Assembly (NCBI GenBank): GCA_000611775.1
Contig: KK106986.1
Coordinates: 806,001-870,000 of the forward strand
DNA length: 64,000 nucleotides
Origin: Umbilicaria muhlenbergii
Taxonomy: Eukaryota; Ascomycota; Lecanoromycetes; Umbilicariales; Umbilicariaceae
Direction: 5' to 3'
Shown: piece by piece, positions 1 to 10,759 of the stretch
How the letters are laid out: each line of letters begins with the position of its first letter
Position numbering within the stretch: the first letter of the stretch is position 1
Translations under genes and position numbers: made by a program
The notes under the pieces: generated by a model
What the model saw: only the letters and a program-made list of their open reading frames with translations
The model's database searches: none
Told to the model about the DNA's origin: nothing

Positions 1-801
1 AACGTCTGTTGCGAATGGTAGATCGAACCAGCCACGAGCCTGGAGGAATTCCATCGTGTGATTAACAAAGAGGTAGAAGTCATCTCCTGGCTCCCTCAGA
101 GGCTGAAGGTAGGAAAGATACTCTGTGTTCCGATTGAAAAACGCCACACGAGCTGACTCGGGTGTCTCGTCATCGTCAAGCATTTGCAATTCGAACGGAA
201 GCCATTCTGCGAACTTCACAGTGAGATGGGTCAGGAATTGCGGGAGGGCTTCCAAGTCTGAATCCATCCGCCGATAGCGGTGTTGGCGCGACGACCTTCG
301 CCGATTGGGTCGCTGATTGGAGCCATACATAATGATGACCTCTGTGGCCTGGTCACCAATGTAGAGTCCCGAGCTACGAATGCCGTAGGTGGTCGCGGCG
401 TGGGAGATGAGCATCTTGGAGACCCAAGAGGAGAGAGTAAGCCGGGGCGGAAGGCTGCGGAGCAACCGGCGCAAGAGAGTAATCGGGGGTGACGGGATGT
501 CCTTGGTTTCCATGTCCTTGAATTGGGGACTAGCGAGGTGGAAGAAGTAGTTTTGAAGATCCTGCTCCAACTCACGTGAAGGACGCCGAGAGGTGCTGTT
601 GATGGGGAGTAGTGCTTCGATTTCCCAACGGCGCAAGGTATCCGGTTCCATGCCGACGGTCGCGCTGTTGAGGATCATGAAAGCCGGTGGAAGATTGTCA
701 GGCATGTGGTCGCCTGTGTTGGAAAGGAAGGTGAGATCGTCCTCGATGAGGGCAATGGCGCGGTCCTGCTGTCTGAGTGGGGCTTCTTCGGGGTAGCACA
801 T
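1..801 (-). CDS. Unknown protein, partial (C-terminus beyond window start)
   Basis: An uninterrupted minus-strand frame runs from an ATG at 799-801 to base 1 (267 codons, still open), so the gene continues outside the window. The protein starts MCYPEEAPLRQQ and has no obvious signal peptide or membrane helix. It is rich in acidic and basic helical segments (for example LEQDLQNYFFHLA and FAEWLPFELQMLDDDE). I do not recognise a family and assign no function. The ATG was chosen because it is the first in-frame start after the upstream non-coding stretch. The absence of stops over 800 bases and ordinary codon use support coding. An intron beyond the window edge is possible. Confidence 0.6.
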   Translation of the reverse strand, partial: MCYPEEAPLRQQDRAIALIEDDLTFLSNTGDHMPDNLPPAFMILNSATVGMEPDTLRRWEIEALLPINSTSRRPSRELEQDLQNYFFHLASPQFKDMETKDIPSPPITLLRRLLRSLPPRLTLSSWVSKMLISHAATTYGIRSSGLYIGDQATEVIIMYGSNQRPNRRRSSRQHRYRRMDSDLEALPQFLTHLTVKFAEWLPFELQMLDDDETPESARVAFFNRNTEYLSYLQPLREPGDDFYLFVNHTMEFLQARGWFDLPFATDV

Positions 802-2038
802 ACTGGCAACGTTCGGCTTGGAGACTTCTGGCTGGAGGTGATGAAATGATGGGAAAGAATGCAGAAGCAACGACGACAGCATTCCCACGGCAGTGGTACT
901 CGCTATTTTGTACAGGATGATGCCGAACAATGCCTTTGTCGAAGCCCTATGAACAAAGCCCTACACAAAGCCCTGTAAACGTTCTTGACACAAAATTCTT
1001 TGAACAAAGCACTACGAAAGGGCTTTTGGACAAAGCCTTATCATGAAAGTGCGTTAATCCCCTTTGATGAAGAGTAACCCAGGGGCCAGGGCTGGACGGA
1101 GTGAGCTATCAACCTGTGCTGTAATGAAATACGAAGAGAGCATACTCATATGTGATCGACCAGGAAAACCATCGCCGCCAGGCCTGGAAATCAAATAGAC
1201 CAGACCGAAAGTCACAACTGCTGGCGTTTGCATTGACGACTCCACTCTGTCCTCAGCTTAACCTTTCACTTTCGTTGTGCGAGCTAGAGGACTGCGGGCG
1301 TGGTATATTTTATGCTCGTTCCTTTGCTTCATCGCTCCTATTGCTCGGTGTTCTGCATTCCATTTAAGCACCACTACTCCATTTAACATGATCAGTGAGA
1401 TTTTAGTAATATAGATTAGATGTAGAAAGTGTTCGTGCAGGCTTCGGAAGGAGGCCGCGCATCTGAAGTCGGCTTCAAAATGGATAAGTTGTTCTCTTGC
1501 CGGACACGTGGTGAACGGATTCTATGGTAGGTAAAGTGTGACGAGCGCCATGAAGTAAACGGTGGTGCTGGCACGGTACGTAGCACTGGCTTGCTGGCTG
1601 CTGGCTAGTTAAGTACCTTACGTGCTTACTTGAACGGAGATAATCTGGGGTGGATGGCGCTACTGCAGTCAACGATGTCCCTGCACCCCCACTATCACAA
1701 CAAGGTCGACGACCAATGAGAATACTCGGCAACAGGGGCTCTGCCGCACGCGCTGCGCCATCCTGTTTTGCTCTGTGGCAACTGGCAACGGTCGTTGTGA
1801 TTGTCGTGGTGATTGCGGTCGTGTATCGTGATCGTGCTTCTTCACGCCAGACTGCAACGGTATTGGCGACAGGCTGCTCAGGCTAACAATGATTGTACCC
1901 ACTGCACTCACTACTTTTAAGAACCGTAATCTCTCAGCCTCATGAGTGGAATTGCACGACCCGACAACTCGGTGTGCCGTTTGTAATAGATGGTAGTGGG
2001 CATCCCTCCAATGCCTTGATAGCCACAACTTGTTCAAC
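802..2038. other. Intergenic, between unknown gene and VAC14
   Basis: No convincing coding frame is seen. Bases about 930-1040 carry several imperfect copies of ACAAAGCCCT, a degenerate direct repeat. The rest presumably holds the upstream regions of the two divergent flanking genes. Confidence 0.5.
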
Positions 2039-5000
2039 ATGGACCCGGCTGTGCAGCGCTTATTGAACGACAAACTCTACGACAAGAGAAAACAAGGTGC
2101 TCTAGAGTAAGTCCCGCCTCAGAGGTCAACGAGGACCTGCCGTTAAGACATCTGGCAGTCTCGAAAGGATTGTCCGAGAAGCTATAGCCAACCGAGAGTA
2201 CGAGAAGATACGGAAAATCGTGGACCAGCTGTGTCATGAATACGCATATGCGGTACACCAGCCGCACGCCAGAAATGGCGGGCTGATTGGGCTCGCAGCT
2301 GCCTCGATTGCTCTCGGCTCTGTATGTCTTGAACCGCTTGCTACAATGCTATCCTTGCTGACGACCATTCAGGATGAGGTTGCCCGATATCTGAACGAGA
2401 TTGTCCCGCCAGTGCTAGCATGCTTCACCGATCAGGATGCAAGAGTGCGGTATTACGCTTGCGAGAGTATGTATAACATTGCAAAGGTTGCTAAAGGAGA
2501 GATATTACTGTTTTTCAATGACGTTTTCGACGCTCTATGTAAAGTACAGGATCCTGTCCCTACCTTGAGCTTCATGTGCTGATGGTCCAGCTTGCTGCTG
2601 ATTCGGAGCTTTCTGTCAAGAATGGTGCCGAGCTCTTGGACCGCCTTGTCAAGGATATCGTCTCCGAGTCCGCGGCAACGTATGTTTCGGTCCTGCAATC
2701 CCCGGAGGAAGAAGCAGCGGCGGATCCAGATTCGGGCGCGGACTCGACAGAAGTATCTCTGGATTTACCTACGGCCTTCTCCCTGGCCAAATTCATACCT
2801 CTCCTGAAAGAACGAATTCATGTCATCAACCCGTTCACACGTACCTTCCTGGTATCCTGGGTTACTTTACTGGATACTATCCCAGACCTCGAACTGGTCT
2901 CCTACCTACCCGCATTTCTCGGAGGGCTGTTCAAATTCCTCAGTGATCCAAACCGAGATGTTCACGTGGCAACGCAAGGCGCTCTAGAGAGGTTCCTCAA
3001 TGAGATCAAAAGAATTGCTAGAATCAAACGTGGTATAGCGGAAAGCCGCAAGACTCTCAGCGAAGGACGACAGAAGCCTTCAAGTTCCAGCGACAGCGCA
3101 AGTGTTCACACAGAGCAGAGTACGCTGAACGAGAAACTGGATGATCCAAATGTAGATACAGAATCCGGGCCATTGAACGATGCCCAAAGCGGCAACGGAG
3201 ATGGTGATTGGGTACCAGGACAAGATGTGCAAGTTGATCATTCGAAGATCTTGGAGATATTGGTGACTTTCCTTGATTCTTCATCAGGTCTCGAAGCCTT
3301 ACACCCAGCTGTTCGGTTGGAATTCTTTCTAACTTTGCCACAGAGGAAGAAATCCAACTCACCGCCCTCCGCTGGATCGACGGTTTCTTCGAAATATGTC
3401 CAGAAGACATCCTTGCATTTGTCCCTCGACTGTTATCCCAAGTCCTCCCGGCGGTGGCCAGTGGTGCAGATCAAGTTCGGCAGGCTGCAAACCGTGTCAA
3501 TAATTCTCTGATGGAGTATATTGTATCGCTACCAGATGAAGTTATTACTGACGAAAGCCCACCTCCACCACCATCGCGTATTCCAACGAAGGCGCTGAAG
3601 GATTCTGATGGCAAAGTAAGACGTGCCTCGACCCCAAACCCTACACCGGCTCCAGCCAATGATTCGGAGATTGAAGTGAAAAAGGATGAAGAGCCCCCAG
3701 TGCCGGCAACGTCCTCTGCTACTTCTTTACCTCCGCCCAAACCAACTTTAGATCTTGATTATACCGCCGCTGTCGGGGCGTTGACGCTTCACTTTCTAAA
3801 CGAGCATGAGGCTACCAGGGTAGCTGCGTTGGCATGGCTTATCATGCTACACCGAAAAGCCCCCCGCAGAGTGTTGGCAACGAATGATGGAACGTTTCCA
3901 GCGCTTCTGAAAACACTGTCTGATCCTGCCGAAGCAGTCGTCACGAGGGACTTGCAACTTCTGTCGCAGATATCCAAAAACAGCGAAGATGGCTATTTCA
4001 CATCCTTCATGGTTAATCTACTGCAACTATTTTGCACTGATCGAAGACTTTTGGAGACCAGGGGCAACCTGATTATCAGGCAGCTATGCGTCAATCTAAG
4101 CGCCGAGAGGATATACCGTACATTAGCGGACTGCCTGGAGAAAGACGAAGTATGATTCTACGACCGAGTCGCGGCAGTAGGACTGACTATTCATTTAGGA
4201 CGCGGAGTTCGCAAGTATCATGGTGCAGAACCTGAACAACAACCTAATCACCGCACCAGAGCTAGCTGAGCTGCGCAAACGGTTGAGAAACCTTGAGACA
4301 CGGGTGGGTCTCTTTTCTTGAACATCCCGAGACACAAAAATGTACTGACACATATTAGGACGGGCAAACGTTCTTCGTAGCTCTTTTCCGATCCTGGTGT
4401 CATAACGCAGTTGCGACCTTTTCACTTTGCCTACTCGCCCAAGCTTACGAACAAGCATATAATCTACTCCAGATATTGTACGCAGAGTCTATTGAGCTAG
4501 TAATGAACTGCACTTTGACTGACGTACGAAGCGCTGAGCTTGAAATGACCGTCAACATGCTCATTCAGATTGATAAGCTTGTACAGTTGCTTGAATCTCC
4601 GGTCTTTACATGTAAGTATCAGCTTCTCATAAATGTATCCTTCCAACTGACCGTCGTATCAGATCTTCGACTTCAGCTCCTTGAGCCCGAGAAATACCCT
4701 CATCTATATAAATGCCTCTACGGTCTTCTGATGCTACTTCCTCAGTCATCTGCATTCGCGGCATTGAAAAACCGTCTGAACAGTGTTAGCGCCATAGGAT
4801 ACCTTCATATCGCCCCCCGAGCGTACGTGTCTTCTTCAATCATTTCTTCTTCCGTAACCCACTTCCGTCAGAAAAGCACTGAAACTCAGTCGGGTAGTAC
4901 TCCTCCTACTCCGACAACAACATTTGACCGACCGAATCGGCTAAAGGCTCGCGAAGATGGTGTCATCAAATGGGTTGAGCTGTTGGACAAGTTTAGAAGT

Positions 5001-5258
5001 GTGCAAGACAAGGCAAGACGTGCACAAAGGCAGCTTAACCAAGTGGAAGATGGCTCGCCGATGTCACGTCTTACGATCGAGTCCGACAAGGATAAAGCAT
5101 TGCCCGATGTTCCCAAGCAGAGTTTGAGGCCCTCGAGTGCGGGTAGCACCAATCAACGACCACCGCCACCCACTGGGCCCCAGCACAAGCCAAAATCGAG
5201 CCTTGGGAACTTTGGAAGGCTTACCGGGGGCGTCGGTCTGAAGAAAGCGAAGAAGTGA
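2039..5258 (+). CDS. VAC14: VAC14, scaffold of the Fab1/PIKfyve-Fig4 complex
   Basis: Vac14 is the HEAT-repeat scaffold that holds the PI3P 5-kinase Fab1 and the phosphatase Fig4 on vacuole/endosome membranes and so sets PI(3,5)P2 level. Exons, built by frame continuity: 2039-2106, 2159-2321, 2373-2543, 2591-3287, 3344-4149, 4199-4303, 4359-4611, 4663-5258 (2859 bases, 952 residues, close to the family length). Recognisable blocks are the N-terminus [20 protein letters not shown], the Fab1-binding region around residues 65-165 ([20 protein letters not shown]), and the Vac14/Fig4-binding C-terminal domain at roughly 590-790 ([31 protein letters not shown]). Residues about 345-400 and 790-952 are Pro/Ser/Glu-rich linker and tail. 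A strong GTACGT at about 4822 looks like a donor, but its splicing would break the conserved frame, so it is treated as coding. All introns are 47-56 bases. Confidence 0.93.
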
Positions 5259-6499
5259 TCAGATTACCTGTACATTGTTTTGTACTTTGTTGCGACCGGG
5301 CTTCATGGTGGTACAAGCCAACGTGACAGAGCAGTGGCATGAATCTACCGTCTCGGGTTCGCCGTCTGAGGTGTTGGCGCTTCATTGAAAGGGCTACTTG
5401 AACAGACAACAAGCTGCAGCTTCTCGGAAGCATGTTGGTAGGCGATGACCATTGTGTTGAGGAAGCTGTGCCGGCCACGACGCAGTTTGTTGCGAGGGAC
5501 TACTCGCTCGCGAATAGACGTCTGCTACTTTTACGGATGGGAAGATTCACAAGGTCAAGGAAGGTCAAGGTTGACGACTTCAGTGAGCAAGAAGACGCGA
5601 ACAATGTGTTTGTCTCTCATGTAGATCATGCTCAAGCTATGTACTCGTATCACACAGAGGGATAAGGATTGGAATGCTGTAGTCTCTACTACCAGTCATG
5701 ATTGGCTCGGTTGCCGGCCGGGTTCACAAAAGGCAAATTCCTGTCAGCCTCCTCAACCAGGCACATCAGTATTGAAAGCATTTCAACGGCATCTGTAAAC
5801 TTGTCCCTGTCGATGAACGAGGGTAACTGGGGCCAACATGGCTAGCACGATGGCTGTCGATCTTGAAGCTCCGGGGCTCGCCACTAACGTGGCCGTGAGG
5901 TCTAGCCACATCCCGATAGCTGTTTGGTGCTATGAGGGTCCTGGTCATGGACTCTTCGGCGTCTGTTGGATAACGAAGAGCTCAATGACGGCTTCCAAGG
6001 CATTACTTCCTACGAGTTGTGACTTGATGCTACTTTGCTCCAGGGCTTTGTTCTGGCTGACCGCCTTTCGGCTTCATGTACCCCGTCTTTCCGAATCATC
6101 TCATTGCGGCAGAATCGGGGCACGCGTTTGGCCCTTCTTCCTCCTATTTTTTCTTACAGTCGAGGGGCAGTAATTCTTACTGCAACACACCACCGCCCCT
6201 TTCCTGCTCAATATCGTTCGTTGTGTTAAAGTTACTTTAACACTCTTTTATTGCGTGCCCCGCTCCTTGTTGTACTTCACAACGCGTTTCAGAGCGCGTG
6301 TTGATTCAGCTGAACGTGTTACTTCCAGCACAAAGTAAGGCAGACACGACAAATCGATACAATAGGTAGCACCATGCCTTGCGGCCTCCCAGAAGTTTGG
6401 GCGCTCTACCACGTCTGAGAAACCATGCTTCTGTGCCTTTCTCACCTCTAATCTCGGTCCCTGTCCTAGTTACGCAACCCCTCACAATTGGAGACCGTC
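5259..6499. other. Intergenic, VAC14 3' side to DIM-2 5' side
   Basis: About 1.2 kb without a frame that shows family resemblance or coding-like composition; only short scattered frames are present. It presumably includes the VAC14 3' UTR and the promoter of the downstream methyltransferase. A pyrimidine-rich stretch precedes the methyltransferase start. Confidence 0.5.
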
Positions 6500-9400
6500 A
6501 TGGCTAAGTTACGCGATCATTTCAGCGATAGTCCTCACGAAGAATCTCTCGTCCCGATCACAGAAGGACAACAGCGAGAGTTGGCCGTAAAAGCAAGCCC
6601 AGCATCTGGAGGCAAGAGGAAGAGGAGGAGGGATGAACACGTTGAACATATAAAAGAGGCACAGGAGGGAGGCGAAGCTGATGAGCTTGCTGGTGAGAAC
6701 GAGATGTTCGAGCTTGCTGCGATCTCAGCCAAAAGGCGGAAAACTATGTACATCCAGGGTATTCGAGTACCTGGTTTGACCGTTCCAAAATCAATGTATC
6801 GAGACTGGATCGCGCCAATACCGATTTCGGACGAAAAGGCAGCCTTACAAGATGTTTTATCAAGGGAAGGTGCGCGAAAAATACTTCAGGTAGAACTTGG
6901 AAACGATGTCTTCACCGCGCTACATCTGGATTGTTTTAGCATTTACCGACCCCACAAACTTGCGGCGCCAGATAGGAAGAATCAGCAAGTGTACGAAGCT
7001 AAACTGGCGAATGAGTTCGTCTCCCTCCACGACATCTGTTCAAAGCCTGACCGCGATCTCTGGTATTTAGACGGAGTCCTTCATGACGGTCGGACTCGGA
7101 CCTACGTACAGAGGGTACCCTTCAGTCTACTCTCTATCGGAGGCTATGAGAACTTTAATCAACACACTGTTCGATCTCACATATGGATCCAATCTGTACG
7201 CGGTAAAGAAAATGACGTATGGTATTGCTTAGGGAACCCCTCACCTGAGTATCGCCGATATCACGATGCATTTCTCTGGCTGGCAGATTTCGCCAAGCAT
7301 TTAATCGACTTCATGTACAATAACGAAAGGGTCTCTCTTAATATGTTGCGGGCCAATCTTCATGATTGGCTTCAAGATATTCACGGGCACGATTTGGGGT
7401 TTCAGCAGTGGCTGGCAGAATACCCTGACGCAGACTTTCGCCGTGTCGCCGCAGCTCATCATCATTTCCTCTACAACGAAGCAAGGCAGCTAGATCCGAG
7501 CTACGGGTTGCATCCCTTATGGGGGGAAGTCCACACAAAGATGCTCAGTGCAGTACCAAAACAGCAGCCACAAGAGAAGAAAACGGTCGTCACACCATAC
7601 GTCTACAATTGCTTCAAAACTCTCTGGGGGAAGCAAATGGAATCTAGGCAACCGTCACGGGCGACCGCTCGTGCCTGTGAGGATAGAAAGAAAAGGATGC
7701 GTTTCACCATTCCCACGCATCCTCACAACACTGAGCCACATGGCGTGTCAACGAAAGGGGTCACTGACGCTGTTGGTCAACTTAACGTCCGTGTGGGTGA
7801 CGTAGTACGATTTCCGAACGACGGACAAAATTGGAAAGGAAGGGACGACGTTTGGTATGCTTACGTGCAAGGAATCGACAACGCCAAGAAGAGAACGATT
7901 CTCCAGATTATCTGGTTATATCGCCCCTCCGAGACGACTTGTTCAAACATGTATTACCCATCAGAGGATGAACTGTTCTTTAGTGACCATTGCAACTGTG
8001 GCGATCCGAACGTCTATAAGGATGAGGTGGTTGGCAAAACATCGGTTGCCTTTTTCGAAAGCTCGAAACCGACAAATGTGGACTATTTCATTCGTCAAAA
8101 GTACCTTTGCGACGATACAGCATATGTCACTCTAAAGGAGTCAGACTTTCATTGCAAATGTGAACGCGACTCCGAAGATGCAATTTACCAGATTGGCGAT
8201 ACCATACTTGTTTCAAAACGGGTGAACGGACCTGTGGAAACCCTCGAGCCAGTGGAGGTCGTCGAATATGCGCCTGACGGGTCCAAGAGCTTGATACGAG
8301 TACGGCGTCTTTTGCGAAGAGGAAGGGATTACGGACACAAGGATGCTGAGCCTAATGAGCTGGTCTATTCGGGAAGGTTTGAGAACGTTCAGCTCAAAGA
8401 CGTATTTCGGCGCTGCCATGTTCGGCTCTATACTAAGAGATCTAAAGAGCGGAAGGAAATTCTTCCACCTTACTGTGAAAAGGGTACGGGAGATGCCTAC
8501 TACATCCTGTACAAGGAAGCCGATTCGAGCTTAGCGGGCGATGAGCTACAAGAGCTTGAAGAACCATTCCAAATTACTCTGAGGCAAGGTTTCAACCCTG
8601 CTGAGACGCCCCTAAAGAAGAGGCTACGAGGACTGGATCTCTTCAGTGGTGGAGGCAATTTTGGTCGTGGCCTTGAAGAGGGTGGGGCTCTCCAGATGGA
8701 ATGGGCTCTTGATTGGAACAAGTGGGCCATGCATTCTTATAGAGCCAACTTGCAAGATCCAGACCGAGTGAAGCTGTTCTACGGATCTGCCAACGACTTT
8801 TTCGCGCAAGCGCTCAATGGGAATCGCTCTGACCTCATTCCACAGCTTGGCGAGGTCGACTTTATATCTGCCGGAAGTCCTTGCCAAGGCTTTTCGAACG
8901 CCAACCAGAAGCAAGGAAACGACCAATCACTCCAAAACTCATCTATGGTTGCATCTGTGGCTTCACACATCGATCTTTACCGCCCACAGTACGCCATCTT
9001 GGAGAATGTTCCCTCAATGGCTAGTTCTAACGTCAAAGACCGAAACCCGTTTGCTCAGATGCTCTGCGCTTTGGTTGGCATGGGTTACCAAGTACAGCAG
9101 TTCCATCTCGATGCATGGAGTTTTGGGAATCCTCAAAGCCGTTCGCGTCTCTTCATTCTGGCCACTGCGCCGGGGCTTGACACCCCACCGAAGCCTGCTC
9201 TCACCCACTCACATCCAAAGCGTACCGCAAACCGGTCTCTCGGCCGAGCAGCAAACGGGCATCGTTTTGGCGAGCGATACTGGGCTCCCACTCCGTTTGA
9301 CTATCTGACAATAGGAGAGGCGACCGCAGACTTACCTGACAATCAGGACGGTCGAGCCCCATGCATCCCTTTCCCCGACCATCAGACAACACGAACTGAG

Positions 9401-10441
9401 TCAACGCTTACACGTATAATGATTGATCATATACCCCGATTTCCGCGGTCTCAGAGTTTCGTAAAGGCCTGCAAAGTCGGACAAATGCCACCAATCCAGG
9501 TGCAAAGTTTCCATTGGGAAAACCGCTTTCGGGCCAGGGCGGCCTCCAGGTCCTGGCAGCGTGTCAATCCCAATGCACTGGTACCGACGGTCACGACAAA
9601 GTGTCAACCAGCCGACAGCTTTTGCGGAGCTTGGGTCCATTGGGATGCCAGCCGTTGCCTTACCGTCATGGAAGTACGGCGGGCACAGGGGTTTCCTGAT
9701 CACGAGGTCCTTGTCGGTTACCCGGCTGAGCAGTGGAAGATTGTGGGCAACAGTGTCGCCCGTCAGGTGGCCCTTGTACTTGGTTTGTCGTTGAGGTCGG
9801 CGTGGCTGGCGAATGGTTCTGTCCGTTCCGAACCTACCGTTACCGCTGTCACTGATTCGATCAATCCTGGACTGAAAGCAAAACCACAAGTCGCTTTACA
9901 AGCCGATGATCCCCGGGCCTCTTTGGGAGCAGCTTCTTCCAGGAGAAGTACACGGTTGTCTGGACTCGCCTTATCACGACCCTACGATCTAACCGCCAAT
10001 GGTCGCAGCCAAGCGTCCCCTTTACAAATGCTGCCTCACACCAAAAAAGGAACCCAAGTTCCGCAACTTGCAGAGGCCGATGCGCAGTCGCAGAACGCCA
10101 AGCCGACCCCACCCTCATCCACAAAGAACCGCAGATCAAGTCAACCTAATCTAATGGATGCGGTCAGCATCTCCTCAGATTCCGACACTGTACATGAACA
10201 CGATCGGAGCAGTCTGACTGTCACAAGTGAGATCACTCGTTCGGAAACTCGAATCACGCATACGATCACGACTCTTCGGGAAACAGTGGTCACTCCCAGC
10301 CGACCGCCAAAATCTCCAGCACGTGCGAAATCTGCTGTACAAAGATTCGAGGAGGCGTATGCGGCACTCCACGATGTGCCAGGCCGGAATCCCAAGGTGC
10401 AGATGGGTTTCTCGAAGGATCTTGCGATTGATTTGGATTGA
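6500..10441 (+). CDS. dim-2: DIM-2-type DNA (cytosine-5) methyltransferase
   Basis: A single open exon encodes 1313 residues. It transfers a methyl group from SAM to cytosine C5. In Neurospora, DIM-2 does all known DNA methylation, recruited to repeat-rich heterochromatin through HP1. Seen here: a basic N-terminus, a conserved N-terminal region at about 90-330, two BAH domains (about 427-545 from VRVGDVVRFP, and about 564-690 from QIGDTILVSK), then the catalytic domain at about 711-1100. The motifs are intact: I (GLDLFSGGG, 711), IV with the nucleophile Cys795 (SPCQGFS), VI (ENVP, 835), VIII (QSRSRLF, about 878) and X (VGNSVARQVALVLG). The last 210 residues are Ser/Thr/Pro-rich and unstructured. 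The ATG at 6500 is the first true start; an in-frame TTG lies 12 bases upstream. BAH domains plus length favour DIM-2 over RID. An intact enzyme implies repeats elsewhere may be methylated. Confidence 0.93.
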   Translation: MAKLRDHFSDSPHEESLVPITEGQQRELAVKASPASGGKRKRRRDEHVEHIKEAQEGGEADELAGENEMFELAAISAKRRKTMYIQGIRVPGLTVPKSMYRDWIAPIPISDEKAALQDVLSREGARKILQVELGNDVFTALHLDCFSIYRPHKLAAPDRKNQQVYEAKLANEFVSLHDICSKPDRDLWYLDGVLHDGRTRTYVQRVPFSLLSIGGYENFNQHTVRSHIWIQSVRGKENDVWYCLGNPSPEYRRYHDAFLWLADFAKHLIDFMYNNERVSLNMLRANLHDWLQDIHGHDLGFQQWLAEYPDADFRRVAAAHHHFLYNEARQLDPSYGLHPLWGEVHTKMLSAVPKQQPQEKKTVVTPYVYNCFKTLWGKQMESRQPSRATARACEDRKKRMRFTIPTHPHNTEPHGVSTKGVTDAVGQLNVRVGDVVRFPNDGQNWKGRDDVWYAYVQGIDNAKKRTILQIIWLYRPSETTCSNMYYPSEDELFFSDHCNCGDPNVYKDEVVGKTSVAFFESSKPTNVDYFIRQKYLCDDTAYVTLKESDFHCKCERDSEDAIYQIGDTILVSKRVNGPVETLEPVEVVEYAPDGSKSLIRVRRLLRRGRDYGHKDAEPNELVYSGRFENVQLKDVFRRCHVRLYTKRSKERKEILPPYCEKGTGDAYYILYKEADSSLAGDELQELEEPFQITLRQGFNPAETPLKKRLRGLDLFSGGGNFGRGLEEGGALQMEWALDWNKWAMHSYRANLQDPDRVKLFYGSANDFFAQALNGNRSDLIPQLGEVDFISAGSPCQGFSNANQKQGNDQSLQNSSMVASVASHIDLYRPQYAILENVPSMASSNVKDRNPFAQMLCALVGMGYQVQQFHLDAWSFGNPQSRSRLFILATAPGLDTPPKPALTHSHPKRTANRSLGRAANGHRFGERYWAPTPFDYLTIGEATADLPDNQDGRAPCIPFPDHQTTRTESTLTRIMIDHIPRFPRSQSFVKACKVGQMPPIQVQSFHWENRFRARAASRSWQRVNPNALVPTVTTKCQPADSFCGAWVHWDASRCLTVMEVRRAQGFPDHEVLVGYPAEQWKIVGNSVARQVALVLGLSLRSAWLANGSVRSEPTVTAVTDSINPGLKAKPQVALQADDPRASLGAASSRRSTRLSGLALSRPYDLTANGRSQASPLQMLPHTKKGTQVPQLAEADAQSQNAKPTPPSSTKNRRSSQPNLMDAVSISSDSDTVHEHDRSSLTVTSEITRSETRITHTITTLRETVVTPSRPPKSPARAKSAVQRFEEAYAALHDVPGRNPKVQMGFSKDLAIDLD

Positions 10442-10759
10442 GATGCCTTTCAGTGTCGAATTAACAATCTCCAACTACGGTGGGGAGGTGCTCTGCTCAT
10501 GCGAGTTGAATGTTATCATGGGTGTGATGCTCCAGAATTTCGGGTCCCTGATCTCGTCCAACGAGTCATGTTTAGCTCGCTACATATCTAGAATAGAGGA
10601 ATGTGGAAAAGGCAAGCCAAAGTCAAAACAGTGGCTCTGCTATATTGTTCGTCATCCTCAAAGACAATATGTGATTGAACCTCGCCTTAAAATTCCTCTT
10701 CAAAATGCACTAGACGCCTTGCTAAAGCCAAGCTGCCACCAGACAACAGCCTTCCTCAC
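10442..10759. other. Convergent intergenic, DIM-2 / CMR1
   Basis: About 320 bases between two gene 3' ends. Nothing is recognised; it should contain both 3' UTRs. Confidence 0.5.

Noticed and set aside
4822-4870. Candidate 49-base intron in VAC14 (GTACGT donor, GTCAG acceptor)
   Set aside because: Removing it shifts the frame away from the conserved [13 protein letters not shown] block, so the sequence is kept as coding.
5432-6173. Frames of 77-111 codons between VAC14 and DIM-2
   Set aside because: No conserved motif, no intron pattern and low-complexity composition; treated as intergenic.
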